Source: Variovorax brevis (GTDB lineage Bacteria > Pseudomonadota > Gammaproteobacteria > Burkholderiales > Burkholderiaceae_C). Taken from it: 64,000 nucleotides of DNA. Positions 63,833 to 64,000 of the stretch are shown piece by piece (the first letter of the stretch is position 1; every line of letters begins with the position of its first letter). The notes below the pieces were generated by a model. It was not told where the DNA came from. It was given only the letters and a program-made list of their open reading frames with translations, and ran no database searches. The position numbers and the translations under genes were made by a program. The stretch is taken from NCBI RefSeq assembly GCF_030317105.1, contig NZ_JASZYG010000002.1:372001-436000 (forward strand), in the 5' to 3' direction.

Positions 63833-64000
63833 TGCGGGTTCGGAAACGTCGAGCAATTGCCTGCCCGTGGTGCGGGTTATGGCACGAGTTCCTGAAAGCG
63901 ACGGGGCCAAGGCCTTCATCGTCATGGACGGCATCCAGCGCGAGGGGCGCGCTGGGGCGCAATTTACTCTTCCCTGCGCGGGAGGCAAGACCCCTTGGCG

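Overview
The window is a high-GC bacterial chromosome segment with densely packed genes, frequent ATGA/GTGA start-stop overlaps and many GTG starts. Gene content points to a betaproteobacterium of the Burkholderiales, most likely Comamonadaceae and Variovorax-like. The supporting genes are a tripartite-tricarboxylate (Bug-type) binding protein, family III CoA-transferases, a MaeB malic enzyme fused to a phosphotransacetylase domain, MurU, a DbpA/IF-1 pair, a malonate decarboxylase operon and pqqABCDE. I see no phage, integrase, transposase gene, rRNA, tRNA or CRISPR array. The species assignment is an inference from protein families.

Layout. 1-3.9 kb: outer-membrane biogenesis (lptD end, surA) and rsmA. 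3.9-5.1 kb: a secreted barnase-like RNase with its barstar-like inhibitor, whose reading frame appears shifted at a hairpin. 5.2-7.6 kb: maeB. 7.8-14.5 kb: an SPFH-SHOCT protein, a double zinc-ribbon DUF4178 protein, a DUF350 membrane protein, a divergent lipoprotein, a membrane-anchored spermidine-synthase-like enzyme and a secreted flavin amine-oxidase-like protein. This set looks like a polyamine-linked envelope module. 14.5-19.4 kb: pepP, a large poly-proline lipoprotein, murU and speD. 19.5-22.6 kb: tkt-gap. 22.7-34.5 kb: mostly minus-strand single genes and pairs (lipoprotein pair, monooxygenase, AraC/amidase, slyX, pirin, slyD, cytochrome c, DMT and MFS transporters, dbpA, infA), with a plus-strand DNA glycosylase. 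35-36.1 kb: a trypsin-fold lipoprotein that has apparently lost its catalytic His and Asp.

36.4-45.7 kb: a complete malonate transport and decarboxylation operon (madLM-mdcACDEGBH) followed by acetyl-CoA synthetase. Together they would convert malonate to acetate plus CO2 and then acetyl-CoA. A 187-bp palindromic element sits in front of the operon, and two diverged inverted-repeat modules follow acs. 46.5-47.8 kb: a TrmO-like protein, a molybdopterin-binding-fold protein and a one-domain molbindin. 47.8-54.8 kb: a catabolic cluster (LysR regulator, MFS transporter, two CoA-transferases, HMG-CoA-lyase-like enzyme, Bug-type binding protein) fitted to uptake, CoA activation and C-C cleavage of a branched dicarboxylic acid.

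54.8-62.7 kb: a small secreted protein, a HAD phosphatase, an M48 protease, a possible micropeptide plus small membrane protein, a NarL-type two-component system, and pqqABCDE transcribed divergently from the sensor kinase. The window closes with an ABC-type substrate-binding protein. The best candidates for something under-described are the 7.8-14.5 kb polyamine/SPFH cluster, the barnase/barstar locus with its hairpin-associated frameshift, the 25-residue Cys/His/Met peptide at 56,958, and the palindromic elements.
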